Positions 36,083-36,682 of a stretch of 36,682 nt of DNA are shown here, piece after piece; positions within the stretch are counted from its first letter, which is position 1, and each line of letters opens with the position of its first letter. Source of the DNA: Bacillota bacterium (GTDB lineage: Bacteria > Bacillota > UBA5301 > Bu52). A program made the position numbers and the translations under genes. The notes below the pieces were generated by a model. It was not told the origin of the DNA. It did not search any database and saw only the letters and a program-made list of their open reading frames with translations. The stretch is from positions 1 to 36,682 of the forward strand of contig JADBKO010000098.1 of the NCBI GenBank assembly GCA_014896355.1, given 5' to 3'.

Positions 36083-36517
36083 GTGCATCGGCATACGTTT
36101 ACTCTGGGCGCTCGCAGGGCTCAGGAAGGCTTCACCCTGATTGAGCTGCTCATTGTCATCGCCATCATTGGGATTTTGGCAGCGGTAGCGGTGCCGAATC
36201 TCGTCGGCTATCAAAACACTGCCAAGATTGCCGCGGCCAAGGCGGAGGCGGCCAACATTATGACCGCGCTGGAGGCGTACTACGCTCAGAATAATGCATA
36301 TCCGACGGCTGACGAGAACAAACCTACCTCGGTTGGCACTGTGATGGCGGACTACGTTAAGGGCGTGATGTTTGATACGACGTCTACTTCGCCGCCAACA
36401 GCAGAACATACGTGGCTCTACACTCTTGACGCCACCGGGATGTACACGATCAAGCACAGGGTCGGAAACACGACAATTACGGGCACGGCCGGCCAGGTAA
36501 CGACGACAACACCGTGA
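36083..36517 (+). CDS. Type IV prepilin (major pilin-like)
   Basis: 144 aa from GTG 36083, with AGGAGG nine bases upstream; in-frame codons further 5' lack a site. The class III signal is textbook: a short basic leader ending ARRAQEG, then FTLIELLIVIAIIGILAAVA with Glu at +5. The globular part (about 90 aa) has the alpha-helical spine continuation KAEAANIMTALEAYYAQNNA and Thr-rich strands near the end. No Cys pair is present. The 3' part is less GC-rich than its neighbours, as often seen in surface proteins. It is expressed from a sigma-H-like promoter and followed after 10 bases by a prepilin peptidase gene, so the two probably form one pilus/competence-type operon. Confidence 0.93.
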   Translation: MHRHTFTLGARRAQEGFTLIELLIVIAIIGILAAVAVPNLVGYQNTAKIAAAKAEAANIMTALEAYYAQNNAYPTADENKPTSVGTVMADYVKGVMFDTTSTSPPTAEHTWLYTLDATGMYTIKHRVGNTTITGTAGQVTTTTP

Positions 36518-36527
36518 TCTGGCTCGT

Positions 36528-36682
36528 ATGTGGGCAGCGTATGCACTAGCGGTCACATGCGGACTTATGCTCGGAAGCTATCTGGGAACCGGTGCGCTCC
36601 GTTGGGGAGAGGGAAAGTCCAACGTGGGGCCCCCATCCCATTGCCCGGCATGCGGCCACCGGTTGGGCCCGGCGGACCTAGT
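36528..36682 (+). CDS. Prepilin peptidase, N-terminal fragment (runs off the window)
   Basis: From ATG 36528 the frame is open to the window end (51 codons). It reads MWAAYALAVTCGLMLGSYLG as a first membrane span, then PPSHCPACGHRLGPADL. HCPACGHRLGP is the hallmark of the DiS_P_DiS domain of PilD/ComC-type prepilin peptidases, with the first CxxC zinc pair visible. The catalytic Asp residues would lie beyond the window. The enzyme cuts and methylates prepilins such as the product of the gene just upstream. There is no clear ribosome site, so translation may be coupled to the pilin gene 10 bases away. Confidence 0.8.
   Translation, partial: MWAAYALAVTCGLMLGSYLGTGALRWGEGKSNVGPPSHCPACGHRLGPADL

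Overview
The window is GC-rich (roughly two thirds G+C by eye). It has strong purine-rich Shine-Dalgarno sites, frequent GTG/TTG starts, sigma-A promoters and two sigma-H-like promoters. Pyruvate:ferredoxin oxidoreductase, a NupOPQ-type nucleoside importer, SbcCD, an Amidase_6 lipoprotein and a type IV pilin point to a GC-rich, probably anaerobic or thermophilic Firmicute. A secreted protein that looks like an outer-membrane beta-barrel would fit a diderm lineage such as Limnochordia. That placement is inference, not proof.

Layout. Positions 1-3600 hold the end of a frameshifted group-1 glycosyltransferase fused to a peptidoglycan-binding/M15-peptidase module, then two secreted proteins of unknown function. 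Positions 3600-12200 are all on the minus strand: a large pyruvate:ferredoxin oxidoreductase with a strong promoter and a ~320-nt structured leader, an MFS transporter co-transcribed with a ChrB-N protein behind twin palindromic operators, a secreted protein, and trpS. Positions 12386-17217 carry sbcD-sbcC. Positions 17513-24832 are a sugar/nucleoside locus: LacI regulator, ribokinase, the first third of an RbsA-type ATPase, then nupO-nupP-nupQ and a GntR/HutC regulator. The rbs and nup operons appear to have been joined by a deletion that removed both substrate-binding proteins. Positions 24944-27301 encode an Amidase_6 lipoprotein and a class-A beta-lactamase-fold serine hydrolase.

Positions 27324-34714 are the most unusual part. 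A giant P-type ATPase of the two-halved type (degenerate N-terminal half, catalytic C-terminal half with Ca2+-ATPase-like PEGLP and NxxTD membrane motifs) is flanked on both sides by two paralogous small single-span membrane proteins. These resemble the PacL/DUF1490 scaffold proteins of mycobacterial metal-efflux platforms. The ATPase gene is interrupted by a ~240-bp inverted copy of its own sequence and changes frame there. This is either a real rearrangement or an assembly chimera.

The window ends with a possible outer-membrane barrel gene divergent from a type IV pilin gene. The pilin has a good sigma-H-type promoter and is followed by the 5' end of a prepilin peptidase gene. A recurring trait is Gly/Ala/Pro-rich low-complexity insertions in otherwise conserved enzymes (PFOR, SbcD, ribokinase, GntR regulator, ATPase).
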